From assembly GCF_003182275.1 (NCBI RefSeq), contig NZ_QGTR01000001.1:1346281-1410280 (forward strand): a DNA stretch of 64,000 nucleotides. Reading direction: 5' to 3'. Origin of the DNA: Hoeflea marina. GTDB lineage: Bacteria > Pseudomonadota > Alphaproteobacteria > Rhizobiales > Rhizobiaceae. Shown piece after piece: positions 8,853 through 18,862 of this stretch; position 1 is the stretch's first letter, and every line of letters begins with the position of its first letter. Under the pieces are notes generated by a model, which was given only the letters and a program-made list of their open reading frames with translations, searched no databases and was not told where the DNA came from. The position numbers were made by a program, and so were the translations under genes.

Positions 8853-9848
8853 TCAGGCGGCTTCGTTGATCGCGGACAGATCGACGGCCCCAAAGGCCTC
8901 GGCGATCACCTCCGGCCCCGCCCCCTTGCGCACCGATTCCGTTGACAGGATCTGCCGGAAGCGCCGGGCGCCAGGCACACCCTGAAACAGCCCGACCATA
9001 TGTCGTGTGACATGGTTCAGCCGACCGCCCGACACCATGTGCGCCTCGGCATGCGCCATCATCGCGTCGCGGATCACGGTCCAGTCGACCGGCAGGTCCG
9101 GCTCGCCATAGATGCGGGCATCGACCTCGGCGAGCAGCGACGCATTGTGGTAGGCGGCGCGGCCGAGCATCACCCCATCGACGTGATTCAGATGCTCAAG
9201 AACCTGATTCAGATCGACAACACCGCCGTTGATCCCGATGAAAACATTCGGAAACTCCTGCTTGAGCCGATACACCCGATCATAGTCGAGAGGCGGCACG
9301 TCGCGGTTTTCCTTGGGCGACAGGCCCTCGAGCCACGCCTTGCGCGCATGCACCCAGAGCGCGTCGGCGCCGGCATCGAGCACCGCCACGGCCAGCGCGG
9401 GCAGCGCCGTTTCCGGATCCTGCTCGTCGACGCCGATGCGGCATTTCACCGTCACCGGCACGTCGACCACCGCCTTCATCGCCGCCACGCAGCGCGCCAC
9501 CAGTTCCGGCTCGCGCATCAGGCAGGCCCCGAAGGCGCCCGACTGCACCCGGTCCGAGGGACAGCCGACATTGAGATTGATCTCGTCGTAGCCGTAGTCG
9601 GCAGCGATCTTCGCCGCCTTGGCGAGCTTCTCTGGATCCGAACCGCCGAGCTGGAGCGCCACCGGATGCTCGCAGGCATCGAAGCCGAGCAGCCGCTCGA
9701 GATCGCCATGCAGCACCGCATCGGCCACCACCATCTCTGTGTAGAGCAACGCCCGCTTCGTCAGCGAACGGTGCAGGAAGCGGCAGTGGCGATCGGTCCA
9801 GTCCATCATCGGCGCGATGGCGAGCCTGTACTTGGGGTATTCTGGCAT
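8853..9848 (-). CDS. dusA: tRNA-dihydrouridine synthase A
   Basis: 331 aa, full length. This FMN enzyme reduces uridine 20/20a in the tRNA D-loop. The TIM-barrel start is RLAIAPMMDWTDRHCR, with the DusA-specific YTEM and LQLGG blocks. NLNVGCPSDRVQSGAFGACLM contains the catalytic Cys96. KCRIG, VHARKAWLEGLSPKENR and INGG motifs follow, then a C-terminal helical tRNA-binding domain. This is the standard DusA motif set, distinct from DusB/DusC. Confidence 0.95.
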   Translation of the reverse strand: MPEYPKYRLAIAPMMDWTDRHCRFLHRSLTKRALLYTEMVVADAVLHGDLERLLGFDACEHPVALQLGGSDPEKLAKAAKIAADYGYDEINLNVGCPSDRVQSGAFGACLMREPELVARCVAAMKAVVDVPVTVKCRIGVDEQDPETALPALAVAVLDAGADALWVHARKAWLEGLSPKENRDVPPLDYDRVYRLKQEFPNVFIGINGGVVDLNQVLEHLNHVDGVMLGRAAYHNASLLAEVDARIYGEPDLPVDWTVIRDAMMAHAEAHMVSGGRLNHVTRHMVGLFQGVPGARRFRQILSTESVRKGAGPEVIAEAFGAVDLSAINEAA

Positions 9849-10270
9849 GGCGTCCTGCTTGAGGGTTGTCCGCGACGGGATCGAATTCTGCCTCCCTTAC
9901 AACAGACATGGGATCGAGGCCAGAGCGCGGCAAGTTCCGGCCCGCCGGCCCTGCCCTTCGCGTCTCGCGTAGCGGCTGCAGTGCGATGTCGCGCCGGCAA
10001 CCAGATATTCTCATCGCGGCCACAAGTTTCAGCAATCGCGATTGGTCGTTGCCGGAATCTGTGATTGACGACCCGGCCGCTGGAAACGCGGATGCGCCGC
10101 GACGGCGAGGCGTTTCGTCAATCCGTCATCGATGGCATCCGCCGATCCGGCGGTCGCCCGCTTCACTTACCCGTCCGCTTTCCGCGCAATGGCGCATTTA
10201 ATGACGATCAATCTCCGTTTGAATCCAGGCATTTCGGCAGCGGGACAGCGGCCCGTTACATTCGAATTGA
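9849..10270. other. intergenic region, no gene recognised
   Basis: 422 bp separating two minus-strand genes (dusA and the NAD(P)-binding protein). Short open frames exist but carry no recognisable motif and no good ribosome binding site. No tRNA-like fold or strong terminator was seen. It presumably holds the dusA promoter. Confidence 0.4.
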
Positions 10271-10927
10271 TTATTTTGATAGCCGATGCAGATCGGCGTT
10301 CTGGTACACATGACGGCCTGGCTCCATCCTCCCGGCGAGTTGCACGATTGCCTCTGATACCTCCTGAGCGGGTATGGTCCCATAGCGGGAAAAGCGGCCC
10401 GGGAGGATGGGTGAAAGCGTGGCCAGGACATGCTGCGCAACCGTTTCCAAAACCCTTGTCTCGCCACGCTGTCCGAGCAGAAAGCCTGGGCGGATTATAT
10501 CCACCCGTTCGATGCCAAGCTGGGTCACCGCCCGTTCAATGGCACCCTTGGTCCTGAGATAGAATCCTGCCCCCCCGGCACTGACAGAGCTCACGAGGAT
10601 AAACTGTCGGGCGCCGAGCGCCTTCGCGCCTTTGGCGATCGCCAGAACGTAATCATGATCAACCCGAAACATGGCGGGCTGTGATCCAGCGGTCCGAATG
10701 GTGGTGCCAAGGCAGGAGATGGCAACATCGACGCCGTCGGGCGCGACCGGCATCAGCGTTGCTTCGGGCGCGGCACACAACTGCTCGAAATCGATGGGAT
10801 GGCCGGACGCGTTCGAGCCGTTGCGAACCAGGCTGATGAGCTCGATGTCGGGTCGCTGGCCAAGTTGCAGACCGACGCTCCTGCCGATAAGCCCGGTGCT
10901 GCCGGCAAGCAGAATGTGTCGGGTCAT
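10271..10927 (-). CDS. NAD(P)H-binding atypical SDR (HTATIP2/YwnB-like)
   Basis: 218 aa. The N-terminal Rossmann fold has ILLAGSTGLIGRSV (GxxGxxG). VAISCLGTTIR and FILVSSVSA follow. The catalytic Ser-Tyr pattern is atypical: a YLRTKGAIERAV segment replaces the classical YxxxK. Proteins of this type are NAD(P)-dependent oxidoreductase-like proteins with largely unknown substrates. It stands alone in orientation, divergent from the MFS gene. Confidence 0.8.
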   Translation of the reverse strand: MTRHILLAGSTGLIGRSVGLQLGQRPDIELISLVRNGSNASGHPIDFEQLCAAPEATLMPVAPDGVDVAISCLGTTIRTAGSQPAMFRVDHDYVLAIAKGAKALGARQFILVSSVSAGGAGFYLRTKGAIERAVTQLGIERVDIIRPGFLLGQRGETRVLETVAQHVLATLSPILPGRFSRYGTIPAQEVSEAIVQLAGRMEPGRHVYQNADLHRLSK

Positions 10928-11224
10928 GTGTCAGTCTCCGTCTTCCAGGCAGGTGCGTGGGACCAAGCATGACAGGAAGTCGGCGCACCACGCAAGATCG
11001 TCCAACCTGACGCGCCTCAGGCGACCGGGCTAGAATATAGAGGTCGTCTTGGCATGTATTGCCGATCTTTTGACCGGGCTTGCTGTTTCGGGGCTGCGCT
11101 TGGGTGGGCCGCCGATCGCCATCTTGCTTGCTTCAGGCAACAGTGCAAATCTGGAAGCTGGTTGCACCGGTTCACGGTAGCTAGGACCAATGGCTTGGTA
11201 AACTCACCGGATTCCCAGGGCGGG

Positions 11225-12544
11225 ATGGGTTCAGAGCCCCTGCCCTCCAACATTTCGGGATGGTATGCAGTGACGGTGCTCTGCGTCGCTCTGCTGGTGT
11301 CCTATACCGACCGGCTGATCATCAATCTCGTCGTCGATCCGATCAGGGCCGATCTCGGTTTGTCAGACGTGCAGATCAGCCTGCTTCAGGGCGCCGGGTT
11401 CGCCATCATCTTCGCGCTCGCCGGTCTGCCCAGCGGGCGATTGGCAGACACCATCAATCGCCGCAACCTCATCGTCGCAGGCGTGCTCCTGTGGTCGGTC
11501 GCGACGGTCGCCTGCGGTCTCGCCTCAGACTTCTGGAGCTTCTTCTGTGCCCGACTTGCGGTGGGAATGGGTGAAGCGGCCTTGGTACCGGCAGCCTCGT
11601 CGCTGATCATCGATTTCTTTTCGCCGCGCCGGCGGGGAACGGCGCTGGGTGTTTTCTCCCTGGGCGCGACGTTTGGCGCCGGTGGTGCGCTCCTGATCGG
11701 CGGCACGCTCCTGCGGGCGATCGAGGCCGGCTGGTTTGCCTCGATGCCGCTGATGGGAGCGCTGGTGCCCTGGCGGCAAGTCTTTATTCTCGTTGCGCTT
11801 CCAGGCTTCGCACTGGTAGCCTTGCTTCTGTCGATCGTGGAACCCCGGCGGCAGAACAGATCAGGTTTTCTCCCGCTGTCCGACGTTTTACGGCTACTGC
11901 TGGCGAACAATGGGACCGTATTGCGCGTATGCCTGGTAAAGGGTGTCTTGGCGATCGGCGACCACGGCCTGTTCGCCTGGATGCCCACGCTGTTGCAGCG
12001 GGTGTATGGAATGAGCGCGATGGAGGTCGGCGGCCTCCTCGTTCTTGCCGTGTCGGTTAGCGGAGCCACTGCTTCCGTTCTTGGCGGTGCGCTGTCGGAC
12101 TGGTTCGCACGGCGCTGGGGCGTGTCCACCCGCGTGGTCCTTTTGCTGGGATGCTATCTGCTGACCATTGCCGGGGCCACGATGGTCTTCTTTGCAGGAA
12201 CGGGACAACAGGCCGCGCTTGCGATGGGCATATGGGCGTTCGGGTCAATCGGTGGCTATGTCGTCGGCCACGTCGTGATGCAGGAGAGCGTTCCGAGCGA
12301 GATGCGGGCGACGACAATCGCGTTGTCCCTGACCTTCATCGGCCTCATCGGGATCGGTCTTGGCCCGACTCTGGTGCCGCTTGTGTCCCTGCATGGGTTT
12401 GGCAGTGAGGCGGCACTTCAGCCAGCCATGGGCACGGTAAGCCTGGTTGCTGCCCTGCTTGCCTTCGTCGTGATCTGGCCGCCGATCAAGGTTGGCCTCA
12501 CCATCTTGAGAACGCGGCGCACGTCAACGAGCGAGCGCGGTTGA
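11225..12544 (+). CDS. MFS transporter, spinster-like
   Basis: 439 aa from ATG at 11225 (MGSEPLPSNISGWYAV). An upstream frame extension to 11054 looks non-coding. It has twelve predicted hydrophobic segments. The first helix ends in SYTDRLIINLVVDPIRADLGLSD, the pattern seen in spinster-like/anion-cation symporter MFS proteins. Cytoplasmic loop 2-3 has GRLADTINRRN. The substrate is unknown. It converges on the large regulator, whose stop lies 12 bp beyond its own. Confidence 0.85.
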   Translation: MGSEPLPSNISGWYAVTVLCVALLVSYTDRLIINLVVDPIRADLGLSDVQISLLQGAGFAIIFALAGLPSGRLADTINRRNLIVAGVLLWSVATVACGLASDFWSFFCARLAVGMGEAALVPAASSLIIDFFSPRRRGTALGVFSLGATFGAGGALLIGGTLLRAIEAGWFASMPLMGALVPWRQVFILVALPGFALVALLLSIVEPRRQNRSGFLPLSDVLRLLLANNGTVLRVCLVKGVLAIGDHGLFAWMPTLLQRVYGMSAMEVGGLLVLAVSVSGATASVLGGALSDWFARRWGVSTRVVLLLGCYLLTIAGATMVFFAGTGQQAALAMGIWAFGSIGGYVVGHVVMQESVPSEMRATTIALSLTFIGLIGIGLGPTLVPLVSLHGFGSEAALQPAMGTVSLVAALLAFVVIWPPIKVGLTILRTRRTSTSERG

Positions 12545-12556
12545 TCAAGGGCGCGG

Positions 12557-15430
12557 CTATTTCTCGCGCCTGGCACCAGGCCGCGTGGCGATCAGGGCGC
12601 GTGCCCGCACGAGATCACCGGTAGAAAAGCCTTCCTGAAAGCGGTCATATGTCGAGGAGAGCATATTCTCCGCTTCGTTGTCCCCTCCATGCATCCGCCT
12701 CAGCTTCACAAGGCTCATTGCGGAGCGCAGCTCCCAGGACAGCGCTTCACCCTGGCGAGCAAGTTCGATCGACCGCCGATAGCACGCCTCTGCCCGGTCC
12801 GGATCGGCCGGATCCTGGAAGCGGAACATGTTGCCCTTGATACGAAGAATTTCCGGTATGCCTACGACCTGGCCACGGCTTTCGCACAGGGCGATCGCCT
12901 CATCGATGGCAGCAAGCCCGCCAGCGAGGTCGCCCTGTCGTGCCACCGCTTCCGCGTAGTTGGCGAGGTAGTTGGGATACCGCATCCGGAAACCACCATC
13001 GCGGACCTCGGCAAGCGCGTCGCGATAGGCGGCGAGGTCGATCGGACGGTTGGCGTATAGGCACATGCGGCCACGCGTACACATTGCCATATTCCGCCAG
13101 ATCGATAACCCGTGTTTCTGGGCGTGCTCCAGGCCACGGTCAAGAAAAGTCCAGGCAGCATCGTAGTCACGGACATACATGGAGATGATCAGCGAGCCAT
13201 GCAGCAAGGCCGAGCAGAGGGAGACGGCGTAGTTGGACGCCTCGGCCTCTTTGAGCTGACGGCGAGCGACCGCAACCGCCTGATCCGGAAACCCCTGGAG
13301 CCAGAGTACCGTTGCCAGCGATCCTTGAGCAGTCAATCGTTGATCGAACTCGAATCGGGCAACATCTGATCTTGCATTTTGGTTTATGGGTCGCTGGACG
13401 ATGGTCTCAAGTTGCTGCCGTGATGCAGCGAGTGCGCCCAGCCAGGACAAGGCCGATCCAGCTTGAGCATTGGCGCCGCCTGAGATCGCAACCTGCCCGT
13501 TGCTCTCGATCAAACGGATTTTCCTGCTGACGGCGATCGCGGAGTGGGAGTCGCCGGTCCATAATTCGTATTCCGACAGCCCGCGCAGGCAGGCCAGTTG
13601 CATATCCGCGTCGCGCAGTTGCTCGGCTATTGTCAGCGCTTTGGTGAGGCAGGACTTCACCTGTTGCAACGGGCCCCGGGTGTGCAACAGGGTTGCTCCG
13701 AGCGTGAGATTGAGGACCAGGTCGTCACGGATGCTTCGATGCGCCTGAAATCTGTCGTCCAGTGCCCTTTGAACAGCTATCCGGCATTCCTCGACCAGCG
13801 AAACCTGCTTGCCGAAGGGAATGGCGGTGACCGTCAGCCGAACGCCCAGCGCCGTTTGGTCAGCATTGGTGAATGCCCAGCGCATCGCGTCGCGGATATC
13901 GTTGGTCTTCGGACCATATCGCACAAGCCATTCAGTCCTCGTCAGCCGTTCCGCATCCGATGTCGCACGCTCGACCAGGTCGAGGCAATGTTCCGCATGT
14001 CGTTGCCGGGCCCTCTTGAGTTCGTTGTTGGCGACAAGTTTCTCCAGCGCATAGGCGCGGGTCGTATCCAGCATCCGATACTCGACCTGCGTATCATGCA
14101 TCTCGGCCGCCAGAAGCGACTTCGCCACCAGGCTGGCGATGCTTTCAACCGCCGTTGTGCGATCGAGATGCTCGTCGATGGTGATGGCGCAGGCCGAGTC
14201 CAGACTGAAGATACCGGCAAATGTCGCGAGGCGGCGGAACACCATCCGCTCGATTTCCGAGAGAAGGTCATAGCTCCAGTCGATCGTCGCGGTGAGTGTC
14301 CGGTGGCGCTCGATACCTGCCCGATGACCCTGCAACAGCCGAAGACGGTCGCCGAGTTGCTCGATCAATTCGCTGAGGCCGAACGCATCGACGCGGGTGG
14401 CCGCCAGTTCGATTGCGAGGGCAAGACCATCGAGCTGGCGGCACAACTCCGCAGCAAGCGGTGCCTCGGCATCGCTCAGGCTGAATGTTTCAATTCTGTC
14501 CGTGGCTCGGTTGACGAACAGCTCTATCGCCGGAAATGCCAGCGCGCTCTGCGCATCGAGCTCCGTCGTCCTGGCCGGCGTTCCGAGCCCCGGCAACCGC
14601 CGAACCCGTTCTCCCTTCACGCGAAGCGATTCGCGGCTGGTCGCGAGGATGCGGACGGCCGGAGCCTCCGCCAGGATGCGGTCGGCGCAGGATGCGATGC
14701 CGTTGATGATGTGCTCGCAACTGTCGAAGACGAGTAGCATTTGCCGTGTACGCAGGAACGCGCTCAGCGCCTCGAGCATGTTCGAGGAATGGGCTGTCAG
14801 GCCGATGGCTGTGGCGATGGCATTGGGGACGAGGTTCGGGTCCTTGAGGGGCGACAGATCGACCAACCAGACGCCATCCCGGCATGTCCCGATCCACCGC
14901 TCGGCAACGGCCAGGGCGACCGTCGTCTTGCCAATCCCGCCCGCGCCAACGATCGAGACAAGACGCGCCTCCTGCAATTCGAGCAGGATGGCATCGATCG
15001 CGTCTTGTCTTCCGACGATACGCGCCGTCGCCGTCGGCAGGTTGTGGTTCAGGGAAGCGGGAGTGTCGGCATTGGACGCATGATGGAACGCGCTGGAATA
15101 GCGAACCGGCGCGGAGAACCGGTAGCCCCGGCCGACGACAGTCGAGATATAGTGTGCGGCCCCTTGCGGCTCATCTAGCACGCGTCGCAAGGCAGCCATG
15201 TTCACCTTGAGATTGCCCTCCTCGACAAAGGTGTCCGGCCAGACACGAGACAGCAACTCCTGTTTGCCAATGACCGCTCCCGGACGTTCGACAAGCACCG
15301 TCAGGATATCGAGTGCTCGCCCTCCGATACGCACTGGCAGGTCTCCCCGCGTCAGCAATTGGCGTTCGGGCAGCAGCACGAATGGCCCGAAGGCGAATGA
15401 CCGAGATTGTGGTGGCGAGACGTCGTTCAT
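12557..15430 (-). CDS. large transcriptional regulator: OmpR-type winged helix plus NTPase plus helical repeats
   Basis: 957 aa from ATG at 15430 (ATG 15442 is possible). Residues 10-110 form a Trans_reg_C winged helix (FGPFVLLPERQLL, ALDILTVLVERPG, YISTVVGRGYRF). There is no receiver domain. Residues about 135-400 are an NB-ARC/AAA-like NTPase with Walker A GAGGIGKTT at 162-170, VWLVDLS, LLVFDSCEH and ILATSRESL. The remaining half is helical, TPR-like. This matches COG3903-type ATPase regulators, thought to act as ligand- and nucleotide-gated activators. It is divergent from the AraC gene at 15639, so regulation of that neighbour or of the MFS gene is plausible. Confidence 0.87.
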   Translation of the reverse strand: MNDVSPPQSRSFAFGPFVLLPERQLLTRGDLPVRIGGRALDILTVLVERPGAVIGKQELLSRVWPDTFVEEGNLKVNMAALRRVLDEPQGAAHYISTVVGRGYRFSAPVRYSSAFHHASNADTPASLNHNLPTATARIVGRQDAIDAILLELQEARLVSIVGAGGIGKTTVALAVAERWIGTCRDGVWLVDLSPLKDPNLVPNAIATAIGLTAHSSNMLEALSAFLRTRQMLLVFDSCEHIINGIASCADRILAEAPAVRILATSRESLRVKGERVRRLPGLGTPARTTELDAQSALAFPAIELFVNRATDRIETFSLSDAEAPLAAELCRQLDGLALAIELAATRVDAFGLSELIEQLGDRLRLLQGHRAGIERHRTLTATIDWSYDLLSEIERMVFRRLATFAGIFSLDSACAITIDEHLDRTTAVESIASLVAKSLLAAEMHDTQVEYRMLDTTRAYALEKLVANNELKRARQRHAEHCLDLVERATSDAERLTRTEWLVRYGPKTNDIRDAMRWAFTNADQTALGVRLTVTAIPFGKQVSLVEECRIAVQRALDDRFQAHRSIRDDLVLNLTLGATLLHTRGPLQQVKSCLTKALTIAEQLRDADMQLACLRGLSEYELWTGDSHSAIAVSRKIRLIESNGQVAISGGANAQAGSALSWLGALAASRQQLETIVQRPINQNARSDVARFEFDQRLTAQGSLATVLWLQGFPDQAVAVARRQLKEAEASNYAVSLCSALLHGSLIISMYVRDYDAAWTFLDRGLEHAQKHGLSIWRNMAMCTRGRMCLYANRPIDLAAYRDALAEVRDGGFRMRYPNYLANYAEAVARQGDLAGGLAAIDEAIALCESRGQVVGIPEILRIKGNMFRFQDPADPDRAEACYRRSIELARQGEALSWELRSAMSLVKLRRMHGGDNEAENMLSSTYDRFQEGFSTGDLVRARALIATRPGARREK

Positions 15431-15638
15431 CAAATGCCCCATCATCCGACTAAACGTTGCTGTGCCTGACCGCGAAGTGGCGGACCGTCCAGCACGGGAA
15501 CTGCGCTCGCGCATCCGGAAACATGGGCGCGTGCTGGTGGCCAGCCGCTCTGACGTCATTTAACCGAAATTAACTCGCCAGACCGGCACTGGCACGGCTT
15601 GCTGATCATATCAAATTTGCACGCCGGAGAACGGATAA

Positions 15639-16544
15639 ATGTCCCTGCTCACCCACGGCAATCAAAAATATGGGTCCAGCACCCTGGTCGGTGATGTTGC
15701 CGAGTGGAATGCATTGCGTGTCGAACAACGGCATATTGGACCTGGAAGGCAGAACTGCGTCGGGCGGAATTGCACAGAACTCGTCTATATCCTGTCTGGC
15801 CAGGCAAGGGTCCGGCGCACGGGTGATGGGCACACGCAGCAAGGCATGGCGCGCCCGGGAACAAGTTGGCTGGTTCCGGTCGCAACTCAAGAGACCCTGC
15901 TCGAACTCGACGGATCGGTCGAATGCCTCGTGATCTTCCTTCCGGCAAGGCTCTTGGAAGACAGCACGCTGGCAGACTACGGAATAGACCCCGCCGCCAC
16001 GCAACTTGCCTATGCGGGAGGCTTCGTCGATCCGGCTCTGGTGCGGATCGGCACCGCCCTGCATGGCCTGATCGGAGGTGGTAAGGGCCCTGTCGAGCGC
16101 ATCTACGCGGATGGACTGCGTACCGCGCTTGCCGCTCACCTCATCGACAACTACACGGTCGGCCGGTGGCGGGAGCCATCTCGCGCGCCTTCGCTTGATC
16201 CCCAGAAACTGCAACGCGTGCTCGAATTCATCGAGTCCCGACTGGGAGAGGACATCTCGCTTGAAGACCTTGCGGGACAGGCCTGCCTCAGCGCCTTCCA
16301 TTTTTCCCGTCTGTTTCATGAGGCGACCGGCATGCCGCCGCATCGCTACGTCGTCGGGAGACGCATCGAGGCTGCGCGGAAGATGCTGGCGTCGAGAAGG
16401 TCGACGCTCGCCGAGATCGCCCTCGAAGCAGGCTTTGGATCGCAGGCCAATTTCTCCCGCACCTTCCGAAAACTGACCGGACTGACGCCGGGCCAGTACC
16501 GCGACCTGTCTGCGACGGCATGCTGTCATGGGCGCCGCACATGA
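15639..16544 (+). CDS. AraC family transcriptional regulator
   Basis: 301 aa, preceded by GGAGA. The N-terminal cupin-like sensing domain (about 1-185) includes NCTELVYILSGQARV. The C-terminal double helix-turn-helix (about 195-295) shows ISLEDLAGQACLSAFHFSRLF and TLAEIALEAGFGSQANFSRTFRKLTGLTPGQYR, the standard AraC signature. The gene leads a + strand group (SMP-30-like protein, hydrolase, 2TM protein, MFS). It probably controls part of that group, judged only from position. Confidence 0.92.
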   Translation: MSLLTHGNQKYGSSTLVGDVAEWNALRVEQRHIGPGRQNCVGRNCTELVYILSGQARVRRTGDGHTQQGMARPGTSWLVPVATQETLLELDGSVECLVIFLPARLLEDSTLADYGIDPAATQLAYAGGFVDPALVRIGTALHGLIGGGKGPVERIYADGLRTALAAHLIDNYTVGRWREPSRAPSLDPQKLQRVLEFIESRLGEDISLEDLAGQACLSAFHFSRLFHEATGMPPHRYVVGRRIEAARKMLASRRSTLAEIALEAGFGSQANFSRTFRKLTGLTPGQYRDLSATACCHGRRT

Positions 16545-16653
16545 ACAGCAATATTTGCCGCTACGTCGGCAATATTTCGAAATACCGACCTCTCCCGTCA
16601 TTCTAAAAACAGGCAGTGATCTTGAAGGGATCGGTTCGACCGGGAGCATTGAT

Positions 16654-17769
16654 GTGAACGCGTCTTCTATTCGGAATGCTGCATTGGGCGTGGGTGGCCT
16701 CCTGGTTGCAACAGCCACCTATTTCTGTTTCTGGCCGGTGCCGGCGGAACCCGTATCATGGGTGGTCCAGCCACCGCCCGGTTATGTTGGTGCCCACGCA
16801 CCGAACAGCCTGCTGTCCGACTTGCGCAAGATCGACATAGGTGCGGAGCATGGCCCGGAGCACATGGCCATCGGCCCCGACGGTAAGCTGTATGCGGCCA
16901 TGACCAGCGGCAACCTGGTGCGTATGGATCTTGATGGCGCAAACCAGCAGCTTTTCGCCAATACGAGAGGGCGGGTTCTCGGTTTTGCCTTCGATGCCGC
17001 GGGCCGGATGATCGTCGCCGACGCGATGAAAGGACTTCTTGCCATCAGCCCGGATGGAAGCGTGATCCTTCTGACGGACCGCCTCGGTGCGGACGATCCG
17101 ATCGCCTACGCCAATTCCGTTGTGACGGCCCCGGACGGCCGCATCTATTTCACCCAATCCTCGACGCGTTTCGGTCCGGCTGACTGGGGCGGCACATACG
17201 AGGCGAGCGTGCTGGATATCATGGAGCAGTCCGCGACTGGCCGGGTTCTGGCTTTCGATCCGGTGAGCCGGGAGACACGGATCGTGGCGCGCGGACTGTC
17301 GTTTGCCAACGGCATCGCACTGTCGGCCGACGGCCGGAGCCTGTTCGTCAACGAAACCGGCCGGTATCGGATCTGGAAGATCGACAGCGATGCCAACGCG
17401 GTCGATGTGCAAAATGGCTCGCCCAAGGCCCGCATATTGCTCGACAATCTGCCCGGCTATCCGGACAACCTGATGCGCGGCCGCGAGGGGCGCATATGGG
17501 TGGGTCTTTTCAGGCCGCGCAGTCCGGTCGCAGACGGGCTTGCCGGGCGACCCTTTCTTCGAAAGATGCTGCTGCGCCTGCCGCGCTCCGTCCTGTCGAC
17601 AGGCGCACCCTACGGCCACGTGTTCGCCATGGACGAGGACGGCACCGTAACGCGAGACCTGCAGGATCCCGAAGGGGACTATCCCGGAACGACCGGGGCC
17701 ACCGAAACCGCGGATCGGCTCTATATCCACAGCCTTCATGCCACCGCGATTGGATGGAAGCCGCTGTAA
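16654..17769 (+). CDS. SMP-30/strictosidine-synthase-like six-bladed propeller, membrane-anchored
   Basis: 371 aa if started at GTG 16654, which has GGGAG 7 nt upstream. A longer frame reaches back into araC at 16528. An N-terminal hydrophobic anchor (LGVGGLLVATATYFCFW) is followed by a propeller with repeated motifs: GPEHMAIGPDGKLYAAM, GFAFDAAGRMIVADA, ANSVVTAPDGRIYFTQSS, LSFANGIALSADGRSLFVNETG and GYPDNLMRGREGRIWVGL. That layout matches the strictosidine synthase/APMAP branch, mostly lactonases or esterases. The metal-binding pattern supports hydrolase activity; the substrate is unknown. Confidence 0.82.
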   Translation: MNASSIRNAALGVGGLLVATATYFCFWPVPAEPVSWVVQPPPGYVGAHAPNSLLSDLRKIDIGAEHGPEHMAIGPDGKLYAAMTSGNLVRMDLDGANQQLFANTRGRVLGFAFDAAGRMIVADAMKGLLAISPDGSVILLTDRLGADDPIAYANSVVTAPDGRIYFTQSSTRFGPADWGGTYEASVLDIMEQSATGRVLAFDPVSRETRIVARGLSFANGIALSADGRSLFVNETGRYRIWKIDSDANAVDVQNGSPKARILLDNLPGYPDNLMRGREGRIWVGLFRPRSPVADGLAGRPFLRKMLLRLPRSVLSTGAPYGHVFAMDEDGTVTRDLQDPEGDYPGTTGATETADRLYIHSLHATAIGWKPL

Positions 17770-17897
17770 ACGCAGACTGATCGGCTGCCTTTCTCAGCCG
17801 AATCCCGAGCACCGCGACGACTTGCCCATCTGAACAACTTGACCTCAACACATGCTGCTGCAGCCGCAGCTGCCATCAAACCGCAAAGGAGAACCCC

Positions 17898-18656
17898 ATG
17901 TCCGTGAAAACCGTCATAGCCGCAGCCGCGATCGGGACGGCAGGAATCATGACCACCGCTTTTGCCGCCGATGCCCCCTCCGTCGTGCTTGTGCACGGTG
18001 CCTGGGCCAACGGATCGAGCTGGGCGCAGGTTGTGCCGCTCCTGCAGGCGAAGGGGCTCAACGTCGTGGCCGTCCACAATCCGCTGTCGTCCTTCGAGGC
18101 GGATGTCACCGCGACCCGTCGCGTGATCGATGACCAGCCGGGGGACGTCATCCTTGTCGGACATTCCTATGGCGGTGCCGTGATCACGGAAGCCGGCAAT
18201 AGCGAGAAGGTGCGGGCGCTGGTCTATGTGGCGGCATTCGCACCGTCAGAGGGCCAGTCCATCAACGCCATCGTACGTCAGGCCCCGGAGCCACCGGCAT
18301 GGCAGAAGGAAATCCATGCCGACGCGACCGGGGTCCTGACATGGTCTGCGGACGGAATGGCACACTACTTCGCCCCCGACATTTCGCCCGCCGCGGCGGC
18401 ACTGCTGGCCGCCACCCAGGCACCGCTGTCGGCAGCGGCTTTCGACGGCGTGGTGACGTCAGCCGCTTTCACGCAAAAGCCAAGCTGGTTCGTCATTTCC
18501 GACAATGACCAGATCATCCCGCCAGGCCTGCAGCAGGTCTTTGCCGAGACCATGAAGGCGACGACGGTTCATGTCGCCTCCAGTCACGTGCCGATGCTGT
18601 CCCAGCCTCAGGCCGTGGCGGATACCATTGTCGCAGCGGTCGAAGGGACGGAGTGA
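17898..18656 (+). CDS. secreted alpha/beta hydrolase
   Basis: 252 aa with AAAGGAG upstream. The signal peptide (SVKTVIAAAAIGTAGIMTTAFAADA) has an AxA-type cleavage site near residue 23-24. The mature protein starts with the oxyanion strand VVLVHGAWANGSSW. The nucleophile elbow is GHSYGG with Ser90. Asp in FVISDNDQIIP and His in ASSHVPML complete the likely triad. The closest general type is the small esterase-like hydrolases found with salicylate-esterase/MenH-like names. It is periplasmic or secreted. Confidence 0.85.
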   Translation: MSVKTVIAAAAIGTAGIMTTAFAADAPSVVLVHGAWANGSSWAQVVPLLQAKGLNVVAVHNPLSSFEADVTATRRVIDDQPGDVILVGHSYGGAVITEAGNSEKVRALVYVAAFAPSEGQSINAIVRQAPEPPAWQKEIHADATGVLTWSADGMAHYFAPDISPAAAALLAATQAPLSAAAFDGVVTSAAFTQKPSWFVISDNDQIIPPGLQQVFAETMKATTVHVASSHVPMLSQPQAVADTIVAAVEGTE

Positions 18657-18862
18657 TGGGACACGGCGGCCGGCGATGCGCACAGAGGTGGACACCGGCC
18701 GCATTGCCCGCACCTCGGGCCACCCTCGTATGCTCCGGAGCCGAAATCGCTCTCAACCCAACAGAAATATCGGCAAAGAGCATTTTTATTCAAACTGTTA
18801 GATGTCGCAGATGGTAGCGGCGAGTCCACCATCCGCCGGATCGATATCACGTGGAGAACATC

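Noticed and set aside
12541-12548. FNR-like TTGATCAA at the MFS stop codon
   Set aside because: The half-sites have no spacer and it overlaps a stop codon between convergent genes.
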